A DNA stretch of 64,000 nucleotides from Salvelinus alpinus (lineage: Eukaryota; Chordata; Actinopteri; Salmoniformes; Salmonidae): contig NC_092115.1 of NCBI RefSeq assembly GCF_045679555.1, forward strand, positions 40,123,728 to 40,187,727. Reading direction: 5' to 3'. Each line of letters begins with the position of its first letter. Within the stretch, counting starts at the first letter, position 1. The translations under genes and the position numbers were made by a program. Positions 33,962-46,467 of this stretch are shown here, one piece after another. Under the pieces are notes generated by a model. It worked only from the letters and a program-made list of their open reading frames with translations, did not search any database and was not told the DNA's origin.

Positions 33962-35109
33962 GGCAACACTTTTTAATGACTGTACAGTAGTCTATACTTA
34001 ATAAAGCATTTATAATTGATTAGTAAATAGTTTTTTCATCACTTATTAATCATTACTTTATTCATAAGATGTTAAATATAGGTCCTTATGAGATTTTTGT
34101 GTGGCCTCATCTAAAGTGTGGGCTAATTATACTTTATAAATACTTTATTCATGTTTTGAGTGACCAGTGTAATTTTTCACAAAAAGATAGACATGCCATT
34201 GGTAGACATTCCAGCAGTACCTGATGCTCCTTTAGGTCTGAAAATAACATATCAATGGTAAAAGAATAAGCACACAACACAGGACGTTTAAGGAAATATA
34301 CAGGATATATATACATACATTTTATTCACAAAAACAACTGTTGCAAGGACATGTTGAAGAGTTCTAATGTGAATGTGCTTCTGATGTTGTCTACCTTGCA
34401 ATATCGAATGAATCATTAATTAGTGAGGTATAGCCTGCGCTACACACAACAGCTGGCCGGACCGCAAAGTTTTTCTCTAGTGGATTTTTCATTACTACTG
34501 ATATGTGATGTATAAATGTTACATGTATGATTTGCAGGTATACATATTACATGTATAACCCCTAAATGCTTCCAGTGTGTCAGTCTTTGAACTATTTTCA
34601 CACATGGCTTTGCTTGGCAAAATGGATTGCTCTGAGTGACTGCAATCCACACTTTGGTTTTGGTAGAAAAGTCACTGCCAAGAAACACTAACGGACAAAA
34701 AACATGATCATACACAGCATAGTAACACATCACACCATTCCAAGCATTTTACTGTTTTGGAATACAATGTTCAATATGCTTAAAGATTCTCTATTGTGTG
34801 CTTATTGTTTAACCCTTGATATGCTCCAAGAGCGTCAGGTACTGCTGGAAGTTCTACCATTGGCAACTCCATCTTTTTGTGAGAAATTACACTTGTCACT
34901 CAAACTATTCATGAAGTATTTATAAAGTATAAAATAGCCCACACTTTAAACGAGGCCACACAGAAAGACTTAAATAATGATTAGTAAATGGCTTTAAGGA
35001 CCTATATTTAACATCTTATGAATGGAGTAATGATTAATACATGATGAAGAAACTATTAACTAATCCATTACAAATACGTTATTACGCGGAGTTATTATAA
35101 AGCGCTACC
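33962..35109. mobile_element. Long-TIR DNA element with 8-bp target duplication (hAT-like?)
   Basis: TGAAGTTA occurs directly before (33954-33961) and directly after (35110-35117) the element. The ends GGCAACACTTTTT and AAGCGCTACC are imperfect inverted repeats. The arms stay similar for about 200 bp: ATAAGATGTTAAATATAGGTCC near 34065 is answered by GGACCTATATTTAACATCTT near 34999, and TGTGTGGCCTC by GAGGCCACACA. The inner 720 bp have no open frame. An 8-bp duplication is typical of hAT elements; the arms are unusually long for that group. Confidence 0.75.
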
Positions 35110-35705
<596 letters not shown>

Positions 35706-37109
35706 GTGCGTGTGCTCATTTCCTTGTGGAATTAAAGAGAAAAGGAATTAATTCAATCCTCTCTCTCGTTAGACAGGTGAAAACTGGGAATTTAAAACAG
35801 TGACTGACTAACTGAGGAGAGGGGGAAGAGAGGAGTGTATGTGAAAGGTTGAAAGAGAGAGTGGCGATAGTGATGGATAGAGAGTGGCTGATGAAAGTAC
35901 ATACAGAGAGAAAGGGAGGGACACGGAGAGGAAGAACATTACAATGAAGAAGAGAGAGAGACAAATAGAAAGAGATAGACAAATAGAGAGAGAGAGAGAG
36001 AGCCAGAGAGAGAAGGGTGACGAGGAAGCGAGAGATAGACAAATAGAGTGAGAGAGAGTAATGACAGGGGAAGGTCAACTCCATTCCAGACAGAGCCAAT
36101 CTAATGGATGCAAAACAGCTTGTATATCATTCCTCATACTATAGGAGAGCAGAGAGCAGGGGGTGGGGGGTGGGGGGGTGGGGGGGGGCTGGTCTAACTC
36201 AAGGTGTCATAAAAATATTTTCACATGACTCTCCCCTTCTACTGTAAAATAAATTGCACACCCCTCTTCATATAATTACCCCAAAATAATGTTTACGGCC
36301 ACAAATAACAATAAATGTAGCGACCCTGTGATAAATGTAGCGACCCTTTGTTCATAAACGTGGATATCGACTTTGCCACTTTCAGAATGCTTTTGTGGCA
36401 CAGTTGAAAGTGGCGTATATTCATGTATGCGAAGGCAAGCCAGGCTTCCCCAAAAAAATGTACCAATAAAATGTTTTGAAATAAATAAAATAATTGATCT
36501 TTCATCTCTCTGTGTTTCATCATTTTCCTTCAATTCGCAGATGCTGAATATATCTCACAAGAGAAAGCATCCGAGACAGCGCACCTCTGTCTCTCTATGT
36601 GTAGGCCGTCTATCTGATACTGTCTGATCCAAACGAGTATGACATTGTTGCCGCCCGTAGCATTGAAGGCAAGGGAAGCAAGCGAGCATCTGGCCTCCCT
36701 TGACAAAAACAGTATAAAAAATGTGCCAATCAGCACTGAGCTAAACTTAGCGAGCTCAACTGTGAATGGTGTCAGGGAAGCCAGCTTGGATCTGGCATCA
36801 CTCCTATCAAATCCCATTGAGAGTATATGTCATAGCCAGCTAAGTAAAATTGTCCCTTTCCTAAATTAGCCATGGATGGAGATAGGGGTTTGGACTTGTG
36901 GTTTTACTTAATTCTCCGTACTGGCCAACGATTACAACGGCGATTCTGATCCAACCATTAATTCATACATTGTTGTGCCCCTGGCCTGAGAGGATGGAAG
37001 TTCAATATGTAGCTAGATGGTGAAGGCTAATGTTGGTGAACCTACCAGGTTTTAACCTAACCTACTAGGTTCTAACCTAACCTACTAATGTTGATGAACC
37101 TACAATGAA
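35706..37109. other. No gene; GA-rich and G-run stretches
   Basis: GA-rich sequence at about 35930-36060 and G-runs at about 36160-36190 (several blocks of five or more G, which could form a G-quadruplex). A segment near 36640-36870 looks like a dispersed repeat, but I cannot name it. Confidence 0.4.
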
Positions 37110-39690
37110 CCTACCAGGTACAACCCCAAATCCGTAAACACAGGCACCCTCTTAGATATCATCCTAACCAACCTGCCCTCCAAATACTCCTCTGCTGTCT
37201 TCAACCAGGATCTCAGCGATCACTACCTCATTGCCTGCGTCCGTAACGGGTCTGCGGTCAAACGACCACCCCTCATCACTGTCAAACGCTCCCTAAAACA
37301 CTTCAGCGAGCAGGCCTTTCTAATCGACCTGGCCGGGATATCCAGGAAGGACATTGACCTTATTCCGTCAGTAGAGGATGCCTGGTTATTCTTTAAAAGT
37401 GCTCTCCTCATCATCTTAAATAAGCATGCCCCATTCAAAAAGTGTAGAACCAGGAACAGATATAGCCCCTGGTTCACTCCAGACCTGACTGCCCTTGACC
37501 AGCACAAAAACATCCTGTGGCGTACTGCATTAGCATCGAATAGCCCCCGCAATATTAAACTTTTCAGGGAAGTTAGGAACTAATATACACAGGCAGTTAG
37601 CAAAGCAAAGGCTAGCTTTTTCAAACAGAAATTAGCATCCTGTAGCACAAACTCCAAAAAGTATTGGGACACTGTAAAGTCCATGGAGAATAAGAGCATC
37701 TCCACCCAGCTGCCCACTGCACTGAGGCTAGGAAACACTGTCACCACCGATAAATACGTGATAATTGAGAATTTCAATAAGCATTTTTCTACGGCTGGCC
37801 ATGCTTTCCACCTTTTCACCATGCTTTCCTACCCCGGTCAACAGCCCTGCACCCCCCACAGCAACTTGCCCAAGCCTCCCCCATTTCTCCTTCACCCAAA
37901 TTCAGATAGCTGATGTTCTGAAAGAGCTGCAAAATATGGACCCCTACAAATCAGCCGGGCTAGACAATCTGGACCCTCTTTTTCTAAAATGATCCGCAGA
38001 AATTGTTGCAACCTCTATTACTAGCCTGTTCAACCTCTCTTTTGTATCGTCTGATATCCCCAAAGATTGGAAAGCTGCCGTGGTCATCCCCCTCTTCGAA
38101 AACCAACTTAACAAACAGATCACCGACCATTTCGAATCTCACTGTACCTTCCCCGCCATACAATCTGGTTTCCTTGCTGGTCATGGGTGCACCTCAGCCA
38201 CGCTCAAGGTCCTAAACATTATCATAACCTCCATCGATAAGAGAAAATACTGTGCAGCTGTATTCATCGACCTGGCCAAGGCTTTCGACTCTGTCAATCA
38301 CCACATTCTTATTGGCAGACTCAACAGCCTTGCTTTCTCAAATGACTGCCTCGCCTGGTTCACCAACTACTTTTCAGACAGTTCAGTGTGTCAAATCGGA
38401 GGGCCTGTAGTCCGGACCTCTTGCAGTCTCTATGGGGGTGCCACAGGGTTCAATCCTCGGGCCGACTCTTTTCTCTGTATACATCAATGATGTTGCTCTT
38501 GCTGCTGGTGACTCTTTGATCCACCTCTACGCAGACGACACCATTCTGTATACTTCTGGCCCTTCTTTGGACACTGTGTTAACTAAACTCCAGACGAGCT
38601 TCAATGCCATGCTCTTCAACCGATCGCTGCCCGCACCTGCCCGCCCAGCATCACTACTCTGGACGGTTCTGACTTAGAATATGTGGACAACTACAAATAC
38701 CTAGCTGTCTGGTTAGACAGTAAACTCTCCTTCCAGACTCACATTAAGCATCTCCAATCCAAAATTAAATCTATAATCAGCTTCCTATTTCGCAACAAAG
38801 CATCCTTACTCATGCTGCCAAACATACCCTCGTAAAACTGACTATCCTTCCGATCCTTGACTTCGGCGATGTCATTTACAAAATAGCCTCCAACACTCTA
38901 CTCAGCAAATTGGATGCAGTCTATCACAGTGCCATCCATTTTGTCACCAAAGCCCCAAATACTACCCACCATTGCGACCTGTATGCTCTCGCTGGCTGGC
39001 CCTCGCTTCATAGTCATCGGCAAACCCACTGGCCCCAGGTCATCTATACGTTTTTGCTAGGTAAAGCCCCGCCTTTTCTCAGCTCACTGGTCACCATAGC
39101 GGCACCCACCCTGTAGCACGCGCTCCAGCAGGTATATTTCACTGGTCACCACCAAAGCCATTTCTTCCTTCAGCCTCCTTTCCTTCCAGTTCTCTGCTGC
39201 CAATGACTGGAACGAACTGCAAAAATCACTGAAGTTGGAGGGTCATATCTCCCTCACTAGCTTTAAGCACCAGCTGTCAGAACAGCTCATAGATCACTTC
39301 ACCTGTACATAGCCCACCTGTAATTAGCCCATCCAACTACCTCATCCCCATACAGTTATCTATTTTATTTATTTTGCTCCTTTGCACCCCAGTATCTCTA
39401 CTTGTACACTCATCTTCTGCACATCTATCACTCCAGTATTTAATTGCTATATTGTAATTATTTAGCCACTATGGCCTATTTATTGCCTTACCTCCGTTAT
39501 CCTACCTCATTTGCACCCACCGTTTATAGACTTTTTCTATTGTATTATTGACTGTATGTTTGTTTATTCAATGTGTAACTCTGTGTTGTTGTTTGTGTTG
39601 CACTGCTTTGCTTTATCTTGGCCAGGTCGCAGTTGTAAATGAGATCTTGTTCTCAACTAGCCTACCTGGTTAAATAAAGGTGAAATACAT
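37110..39690 (+). pseudogene. LINE (L2/CR1-like) endonuclease-RT remnant with 3' tail
   Basis: Starts in the endonuclease C-terminus (TLLDIILTNLPSKYSSAVFN, then LSDHYLIACVRNG with the SDH motif). A linker (RNRYSPWFTPDL, FFKQKLASCS) and the RT domain follow: DWKAAVVIPLF near 38066, motif A FIDLAKAFDSVNHH near 38263, [19 protein letters not shown] near 38435 and motif [12 protein letters not shown] near 38528. Frame breaks occur near 37580, 37990, 38096, 38430 and after 38630. The 3' end reads CTACCTGGTTAAATAAAGG at about 39660-39680. The clade is judged from motif wording only. Confidence 0.88.
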
Positions 39691-39807
39691 TTTTTCAAAA
39701 TTAAATTAAAAATGTTAACTAGCTAACGTTGCCCTTGAATAGAACTTAGGCTAGCGAGCAAGCATTTTAGCCAGGTAGCCTAGGACCCTTTGATCGTTGG
39801 ATCATTT

Positions 39808-40516
39808 TCAAGGGGCTTTACTGGCATGGGAAACATATGTTAACATTGCCAATGCAAGTGAAGTAGATACTACACAAAAGTGAAATAAACAATAAAATGA
39901 ACAGTAAACATTACACACATTGAAGTTCCAAAAGAATAAAGACTTGTGTCCTATTATGTATATATACAGTGTTGTAAAGATGTGCAAATGGTTAAAGTAC
40001 AAAAGGGAAAATAAATAAACATAAATATAGGTTGTATTTACAATGGTGTTTTTTCTTCACTGGTTGCCCTTTTCTTGTGGCAACAGGTCACACATCTTGC
40101 TGCTGTGATGGCACAGTCTGGTATTTCACCCAGTAGATATGGGAGTTTAACAAAATCGGGTTTGTTTTCAAATTCTTTGTGGATCTGTGTAATCTGAGGG
40201 AAATATGCATCTCTAATATGGTCATACATTTAGCAGGAGGTAAGGAAGTGCAGCTCAGTTTCCACCTCATTTTGTGGGCAGTGTGCACATAGCCTGTCTT
40301 TTCTTGAGAGCCAGGTCTGCCTACAGCGGCCTTTCTCAATAGCAAGGCTATGCTCACTGAGTCTGTACATAGTCAAAGCTTTCCTTAAGTTTGGGTCAGT
40401 CACAGTGTACTCTCTGTTTAGGGTCAAATAGCATTCTAGTTATGTCTGTTTTTTGTTAATTCTTTCCTATGAGTCAAGTATTTATCTTTTTGTTTTCTCA
40501 TGATTTGGTTGAGTCT
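39808..40516 (-). mobile_element. Antisense, 5'-truncated copy of the (TTGAA)n-tail LINE
   Basis: The minus strand gives the C-terminal part of the same protein as 31662-33024 (MYRLSEHSLAIEKGR; YFPQITQIHKEFEN; AVTCCHKKRATSEE-like ending), and then the same 3' UTR to CAAGGGGCTTTACTGGCATG. A stop replaces the codon between CPM and the preceding serine, and 5-6 codons are missing near 40415. Confidence 0.88.
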
Positions 40517-41079
40517 CGTTGTGTTGTTGATAAATCCTTCTCGCATCTACGCTCTCCTCCTCTCACCTTTTCCCTTTGCTTGTGGACTTCAGTGCACAGC
40601 ACATCAGCTGTCTGTGACCAGGCAGAAATAACTTCCCAAGACAAACCTTCATATCATAACCGCTTAACGCTACACACAGCCTACGTCGTTGTCACCATAT
40701 TAGTATGGCCCCGGTGGCAATACATTTATAAAACCAAAAGCTTACCTTGACTTGTAAGAGTTCCAGTGTTGAATAGCCATAGCCAGCTAGGTAATATAGC
40801 ATCCCTCTTTGTTTGAGCCGGGGGTTTGAGTAGGCTAAACTAGCTAGCTGCATTTGCTAGCTAAGTAAGTGGAAATTAAAATGGAAAGAAATAAGAAGCA
40901 TAGCTAGCTCTCTCTCTCTTTTTCTCTTGCTTCCCCTTCATTTTTGAGGAAATTAATTAGAAAACTTTTCAACTATTGTCTTTTTTCTGTTTGAGTCAAC
41001 TCCTCACTACATTTTATGCACTGCAGTGCTAGCTAGCTGTAGCTTATTATTTCAGTACTAGAGTCATTCTCTGATCCTT
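40517..41079. other. No recognisable gene
   Basis: Spacer rich in GCTAGCTAG motifs. No gene seen. Confidence 0.4.
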
Positions 41080-41440
41080 TGATTGGGTGGACAACATGTC
41101 AGTTAATGCTGTAAGAGCTCTGATAGGTTGGAGATCGTCCTCCAGAAGTGCTAATTACTGTGTAAGTCTATGGAAGTGGGTGAGAACCACAAGCCTCCAG
41201 AGGAGGATGGAAACTAGCTGTCCTCCGGCTACACCATGGTGCTACCCTACAGAGTGCTGTTGAGGCTACTGTAGACCTTAATTTAAAATTGATTTAATAA
41301 ATTATTTGGGAGCATGTGAATATATTTAGTATAGTTTTATCTAAAAAGGATAGCTTCTTTAATGTTTCACTGTTATGATTCTTTATGAAATTCACTGAGG
41401 AGGATGGTCCTCCCCTTCCCTCCTCTGAGGAGCCTCCACT
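41080..41440. repeat. Dispersed salmonid repeat ending CCTCTGAGGAGCCTCCACTG
   Basis: I recognise the terminal block GAGGAGGATGGTCCTCCCC plus CCTCTGAGGAGCCTCCACTG and the internal GAGAACCACAAGCCTCCAGA block from abundant salmonid repeats. The end is itself palindromic (CCTCTGAGG). The class is not determined. Confidence 0.5.
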
Positions 41441-41880
41441 GATATACACAGTACAAATATTTTCTTAAGTGACCGGGATTGCACAATAAAGTCAGGGATT
41501 TATTTATATTGTGGTCCCTATTTTCTACATAAATACATATACAATTACATAGATAACAGACACATTACAGAGATACAGACCAAAAAAATTATGACCTCCA
41601 GATGAGTATGAGAGGGGAGTTTACAATTCTTCCAAGCTTGTTTTGGTTGGTCTGTAGCTTATTCTTTAGATGTTTGGGGCTGCTGGTTAACCATGATGTG
41701 CAGGCATAATAAAAGTGACAATAGACTAGCACAGTCTTTAGGGTGCATGTAGCTAGAAAATAACTTTTGCGATTACATTTCTATATAGGCTACCGAAAAC
41801 AAAAATGAAAGTTAAATGGCTTTCCATTGCAACTCTAGGCCTACTGATGGTTTTGTCACAGAAAATGCTGCGTAGGTACA

Positions 41881-41912
41881 GGCATGTGCCCACTCCGAAA
41901 TTGGCACATGCC
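41881..41912. other. Perfect 10-bp hairpin
   Basis: GGCATGTGCC at 41881-41890 and its exact complement GGCACATGCC at 41903-41912, separated by 12 nt. It is not followed by a T-run and lies in unique-looking DNA. Confidence 0.6.
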
Positions 41913-42118
41913 GTCTAGCCGACAGCTGTCAGATATTGCCGACTAAATGAGATAATTATGGACAAAAGTGTGAGATTATGTACTTCACTCGCATAAAAAG
42001 TTTGTCTGGAAACCTGATTCATTTCAAGCCACTTTGAGGACGCTGGAATTTTATTTTGGATGAACATGACTACAGGAGACTTTTGAAGTCGCCTCATCAG
42101 ATTCAAACATTGTGACTG

Positions 42119-42501
42119 TGTCACGTCCTGACCTTAGTTCCTTTTTTGTGTCTCTATTTTTGTTTGGTCAGGGCGTGAGTTGGGGTGGGCAGTCTATGTT
42201 CTTTTTCTATGTTGTTGTATTTCTATGTGTTTGGCCTGGTGTGGTTCCCAATCAGAGGCAGCTGTCTATCGTTGTCTCTGATTGGGAGCCATATTTAGGT
42301 AGCCTGTTTTTCATTGTGTGTTGTGGGTGATTGTTTTCTGTCTTAGTATTGGTTTCCAGGCGGAACTGTTTCGGTTGTTCTTTTTTGTTTACTTTGTATT
42401 GTAGTGTTCAGTTCAGTTTAATAAAATGAAGAACACTTACCGCGCTGCATATTGGTCCAATCCTTGCTACTCCTCATCCGACGAAGAGGTGATCCGTTAC
42501 A
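42119..42501 (+). mobile_element. Solo LTR, 383 bp, with 5-bp target duplication
   Basis: Begins TGTCACGTCCTGACC and ends CCGTTACA, so it has TG...CA termini. GACTG stands directly before (42114-42118) and directly after (42502-42506). It contains an AATAAA near 42419 and a hairpin (CCCAATCAGAG and CTCTGATTGGG, about 42248-42290). No gag or pol is attached. This is what remains of an LTR retrotransposon after recombination between its two LTRs. Strand is inferred from the AATAAA. Confidence 0.8.
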
Positions 42502-42506
42502 GACTG

Positions 42507-42682
42507 GTTGTGTTTATGCCACATTTAAAAGGTAACACATTTTAAAACTTAAATGATAAATGTTTAGGTTATAATGAAGCGTTAGGTTGTAATTGCGTGA
42601 GGAATAGCCGCTCGGATTGGAGAGGAGGCAGAGGGCTTGTTGAGCTTTCCTGAATAACTGGGCCTGCCGGGAGCATACTGTA
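42507..42682. other. Spacer between solo LTR and Tc1 element
   Basis: No gene or repeat recognised. Confidence 0.4.
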
Positions 42683-43611
42683 CAGTGCATTCGTAAAAGT
42701 AGACCCCGTCACTTTTTCCACATTTTGTTACGTTGCAGCCTTATTCTAAAATGTATTAATTAAAAACACATCTTCATCAATCTACACACAATACCCCATA
42801 ATGACAAAGCGAAAACAGGTTTTTAGATGTTTGTAAATGTTTGTAAAAACAGAAAAAGCTTATTTACATAAGTATTCAGACCCTTTGCTATGAGACTCAG
42901 AATTGAGCTCAGGTGCATCCTGTTTCCATTGATCATTCTTGAGATATTTCAACAACTTGATTGGAGTCCACCTGTGGTAAATTCAATTGATTGGACATGA
43001 TTTGGAAAGGCACACACCTGTCCATATAAGGTCCCACAGTTGGCAGTGCATGTCAGGTCAAAGGAATTGTCCATAGAGCTCCAAGACAGGATTGTGTCGA
43101 GGCACAGATCTGGGGAAGGGTACCAAAACCTTTCTGCAGCATTGAAGGTCCCCAAGAACACAGTGGCCCCCATCATTCTTAAATAGAAGAAGTTTGGAAC
43201 CACCAAGACTCTTCCTAGAACTGGCCCCTTGGCCAAACTGAGCAATCAGGGGAGAAGGGCCTGAGTCATGGAGGTGACCAAGAACCCAATGGTCACTCTG
43301 ACAGAGCTCCAGAGTTCCTCTGTGGAGATGGGAGAACCTTCCAGAAGGACAACCATCTCTGCAGCACTCTACCAATTAGGCCTTTATGGTAGAGTGGTCA
43401 GACAAAAGCCACTCCTCAGTAAAAGGCACATGACAGCCCGCTTGGAGTTTGTCAAAAGGCACCTAAAGATCTCCCAGACCATGAGAAACAAGATTCTCTG
43501 GTCTGATGAAACCAAGATAGAACTCTTTGACCTGAATGCAAAGTGTCAGGTCTGGAGGAAACCAGGCACAGCTCATCACCTGGCCAATACCATCCCTATG
43601 GTAAAGCATGG

Positions 43612-43807
43612 GGGCGGCAGGTAGCATTGAGCCAGTAACCGAAAGGTTGCTGGATTGAACCCCTGAGCTGACAAGGTAAAAATCTTCCGTTCTGCCCCTG
43701 AACAAGGCAGTTAACCCACTGTTCCCCGGTAGGCCGTCATTGTAAATAAGAATTTGTTCTTAACTGACTTGCCAAGTTAAATAAAGGTTAAACAAAACAT
43801 AAAAAAA
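43612..43807 (+). mobile_element. tRNA-derived SINE with GTTAAATAAAGG tail
   Basis: The head GGGCGGCAGGTAGC and B-box region GCTGGATTGAACCCCTGAGC are shared with the SINE at 20195. Part of the A-box side is deleted. The tail differs: AATTTGTTCTTAACTGACTT, then AGTTAAATAAAGGTTAAAC and A-rich sequence. It is inserted in the Tc1 transposase just after the codons for KHGG. Confidence 0.85.
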
Positions 43808-43882
43808 TGAAAATGCTGCGGGGGATGTTTTTCAGTGGCAGGGACTGGGAGACTAGTCAGGATCGAGGGAAAGATGAACAGA

Positions 43883-45166
43883 CGCAGGCTGCCTTATTGT
43901 TCCTAGAATTTAACCAAACAGCTGGAGGCAGGGCTTTCTCCTATATAAATAATTTTTTATAGATTGGTCTGCCTATCCATGTGAGAGATGCTGTCTCGGT
44001 CTCGACCTTTAAGTCTTTACTGAAGACTCATCTCTTCAGTAGGTCCTATGATTGATTGTAGTCTGGCCCAGGTGTGCGAAGGTGAACGGCAAGGCACTGG
44101 AGCGACGAACCGCCCTTGCTGTCTCTGCCTGGCCGGCTCCCCTCTCTCCACTGGGATTCTCGGTCTCTGACCCTATTACGGGGAATGAGTCACTGGCTTA
44201 CTAGTGCTCTTCCATGCCATCCCTAGGAGCGGTGTGTCACTTGAGTGGGTTGAGTCACAGATGTGATCTTCCTGTCTGGTTTTGCGCCCCCTCGGGCTCG
44301 TGCGGTGGAGGAGATATTTGTGGACTATACTCAGCCTTGTCTCAGGGTAGTAAGTTGATGGTCTGTTTATATCCCTCTAGTGGTGTGGGGGATGTGCTTT
44401 GGCAAAGTGGGTGGGGTCATATCCTGCCTGGTTGGCACTGTCCGGGGATATAGTCGGACGGGGCCAGCCTCCAGTATCTATGATGCAATAGTTTATGTGC
44501 CGGGGGGCTAGGGTCAGTCTGTTATATCTGGTGTAATTCTCCTGTCTTATCTGTTGTCCTGTGTGAATTTAAGTATGCTACCTCTAATTCTCTCTCTCTC
44601 CCTTTCTCCCTTCACTCCCAGAGGACCTGAGCCCTAGGACCTGAGCCCTAGTACTACCTGGCCTGATGACTCCTGGCTGTCCCCAGTCCACCTGGTCATG
44701 CTGCTGCTTCATTTTCAACTGTTCTATGGAATCCTGACCTGTTTACCGGACGTGTTACCTTGTTCCGGACCTGCTGTTTTGACTCTCTCTCTCTACCGCA
44801 CCTGCTGTCTCGACCTCTGAATGCTTGGCTATGAAAAGACAAACTGACATTTACTCCTGAGATACTGACCTGTTGTACCCACTACAACCACTGTGATTAT
44901 TATTTGACCCTGCTGGTCATCCATGAACGTTTTAACATCTTGAAGAACAATCTGGCCTTCATGGCCATGTACTCTAAAAATCTCCACCCGGCACAGCAAG
45001 AAGAGGACTGACGACAACTCAGAGCCTGGTTCCTCTCTAGGTTTCTTCATAGGTTGCTGCATTTCTAGGGAGTTTTTCCATGCCACCATGCTTCTACATC
45101 TGCATCTTTTTTATCACTTTATGACATCTTCGGATGTAAAAACAGCTTTATAAATACATTTGACTG
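43883..45166 (+). mobile_element. 3' end of a dispersed LINE-like repeat
   Basis: About 1.28 kb of non-coding sequence that I recognise as the 3' part of an abundant salmonid retroposon. Landmarks are AGTCTTTACTGAAGACTCAT near 44010, CTCCACTGGGATTCTCGGTC near 44146, AGGACCTGAGCCCTAG repeated at 44620-44651, and the end TTTATAAATACATTTGACTG. It interrupts the transposase after AAAGATGAA, and the transposase resumes with AATGGCGCAAAG. Confidence 0.75.
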
Positions 45167-45435
45167 AATGGCGCAAAGTACAGAGGCATGCTTGATGAAA
45201 ACCTGCTCCAGAGCGCACAGGACCTCAGACTGGGTCGAAGGTCCACCTTGCAACAGGACAATGGCCCTCAGCACACAGCCAAGACAAAGCAGGAGTGGCT
45301 TTGGGACAAGTCTCTGAATGGCCTTGAGTGGCCCAGCCAGAGTTGGGCCCGGAATTGAACCCGATCGAACATCTCTGGAGAGACCAAGCTTCATGCTTCA
45401 TACCCAAGAAGACAAAGTACTGAGTAAAGGGTCTG

Positions 45436-46467
45436 AATACTCTACAAGGTGTTGAAAGCGTTCCACAGGCAATGCTTCTCAGTTCTGTCAAGTTGGCTGG
45501 ATGTCCTTTGGGTGGTGGACCATTCTTGAGTCCCCATTGTAAGGCTGGAGCTGAATGCACCATGTGAATGTTCTTCACAATGCATTAGACAGTATATTGC
45601 TGTTCAGTTGTTGATAAAATGGCTACTGTGGATCAAAACTATTTGACAGGGAGCTAAGCGCCGTGGTTTGAGATGCACAGTCAATTTCAGTATGCAAGTG
45701 ATATAGATAGGTATGTTTACGTGGATGGGATACTTGGCACGGTATGTAAGCAGTATAGCCAATGGGATGTTAGACACAGTGTGTAATCACGGCTGTACCA
45801 GTAGGTACTGTATGTGTGCGTGGATGGAATGCTCAGACCAAAGAGAGGTATTTGTATGTGGATCAGCAGTAGAGTGCGCTGTGTACATGGATGGATGGGT
45901 TGTGTGCAGTGTGTAAGCTCTACTAGTAGGTACGTGTACGTGGATGGGATGTCGACTGCTCTGTATAATTGCACTGCTCCATGGGTAATGATGACCCTGT
46001 TGAACTGTGTGCTGATTGGCTCCCTGGCTCCCACGCTGTAAAGGCTCAACCAATAGGAACTGTCGCTAGGGTTTCAGAGCTAAGTGTAAAAGGGAGAGAG
46101 AGAGAGAGACTGCCTGAATCTCCATCACACCAGGTTCACACACAAACATGCACAGTTGTGGAGATTCTGTAAACAAGGACCTTGGCAAACACAGCACAGC
46201 AAGGCGACAACATAGCGAGGGGGGTTCAGGGACAGGCAAGGAAAAGAAGACAGAAGAGATTGAATGATATGGAAAAAAAGAGGAGAGTGCGCAGAGGTGG
46301 TAAAAGAAGGGAAGAGATGTGGGAAAAGAGGAGAGGAAGCTTGAGGCTACAGTGTCTTCTAGTCTGTGCTTTCTACTGGGGTTATTGAGAGGTCAGAGAT
46401 GGTTTGCTGAATGAGAGCAGACTGGTGAAATAGTGGAGACATTCTGGAGACACAGCATTACTGCCAA
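45436..46467. other. No gene; weakly periodic GTGGATGG sequence
   Basis: At 45710-45960 a degenerate repeat built on TACGTGGATGGGAT and AGTAGGTAC recurs about four times. The rest shows no gene. Confidence 0.4.

Larger units (their letters stand above)
43049..45425 (+). pseudogene. Tc1 transposase interrupted by two insertions
   Basis: The first part (43049-43611) shows the helix-turn-helix region with stops, and an open stretch from 43268 (MEVTKNPMVTLTELQSSSVE) through [13 protein letters not shown] to KHGG. The middle part (43808-43882) continues with CGGGGGATGTTTTTCAGTGG (GMFFSG). The last part (45167-45425) holds QQDNGPQHTAKTKQEWLW and GLEWPSQ. NPIE is damaged by a frameshift in front of the Pro-Ile-Glu codons. 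The order of parts is collinear with one transposase. Confidence 0.85.
42683..45435 (+). mobile_element. Tc1 element split by a SINE and a LINE fragment
   Basis: The left end CAGTGCATTCGTAAAAG follows a TA at 42681-42682. The inner block CCACATTTTGTTACGTTGC and the leader TATTCAGACCCTTTGCTATG are typical of a salmonid Tc1 family distinct from the two above. Element sequence is present at 42683-43611, 43808-43882 and 45167-45435. The right terminal repeat is lost after AAAGGGTCTGAATACT. Confidence 0.85.

Noticed and set aside
41881..41912. Hairpin considered as a transcription terminator or microRNA precursor
   Set aside because: The stem is only 10 bp, there is no T-run, and the size is too small for a microRNA precursor.
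45717..46053. Open frames of about 100 codons on the minus strand
   Set aside because: The region is weakly periodic GTGGATGG-type sequence. Overlapping frames are similarly open and no domain pattern is visible.
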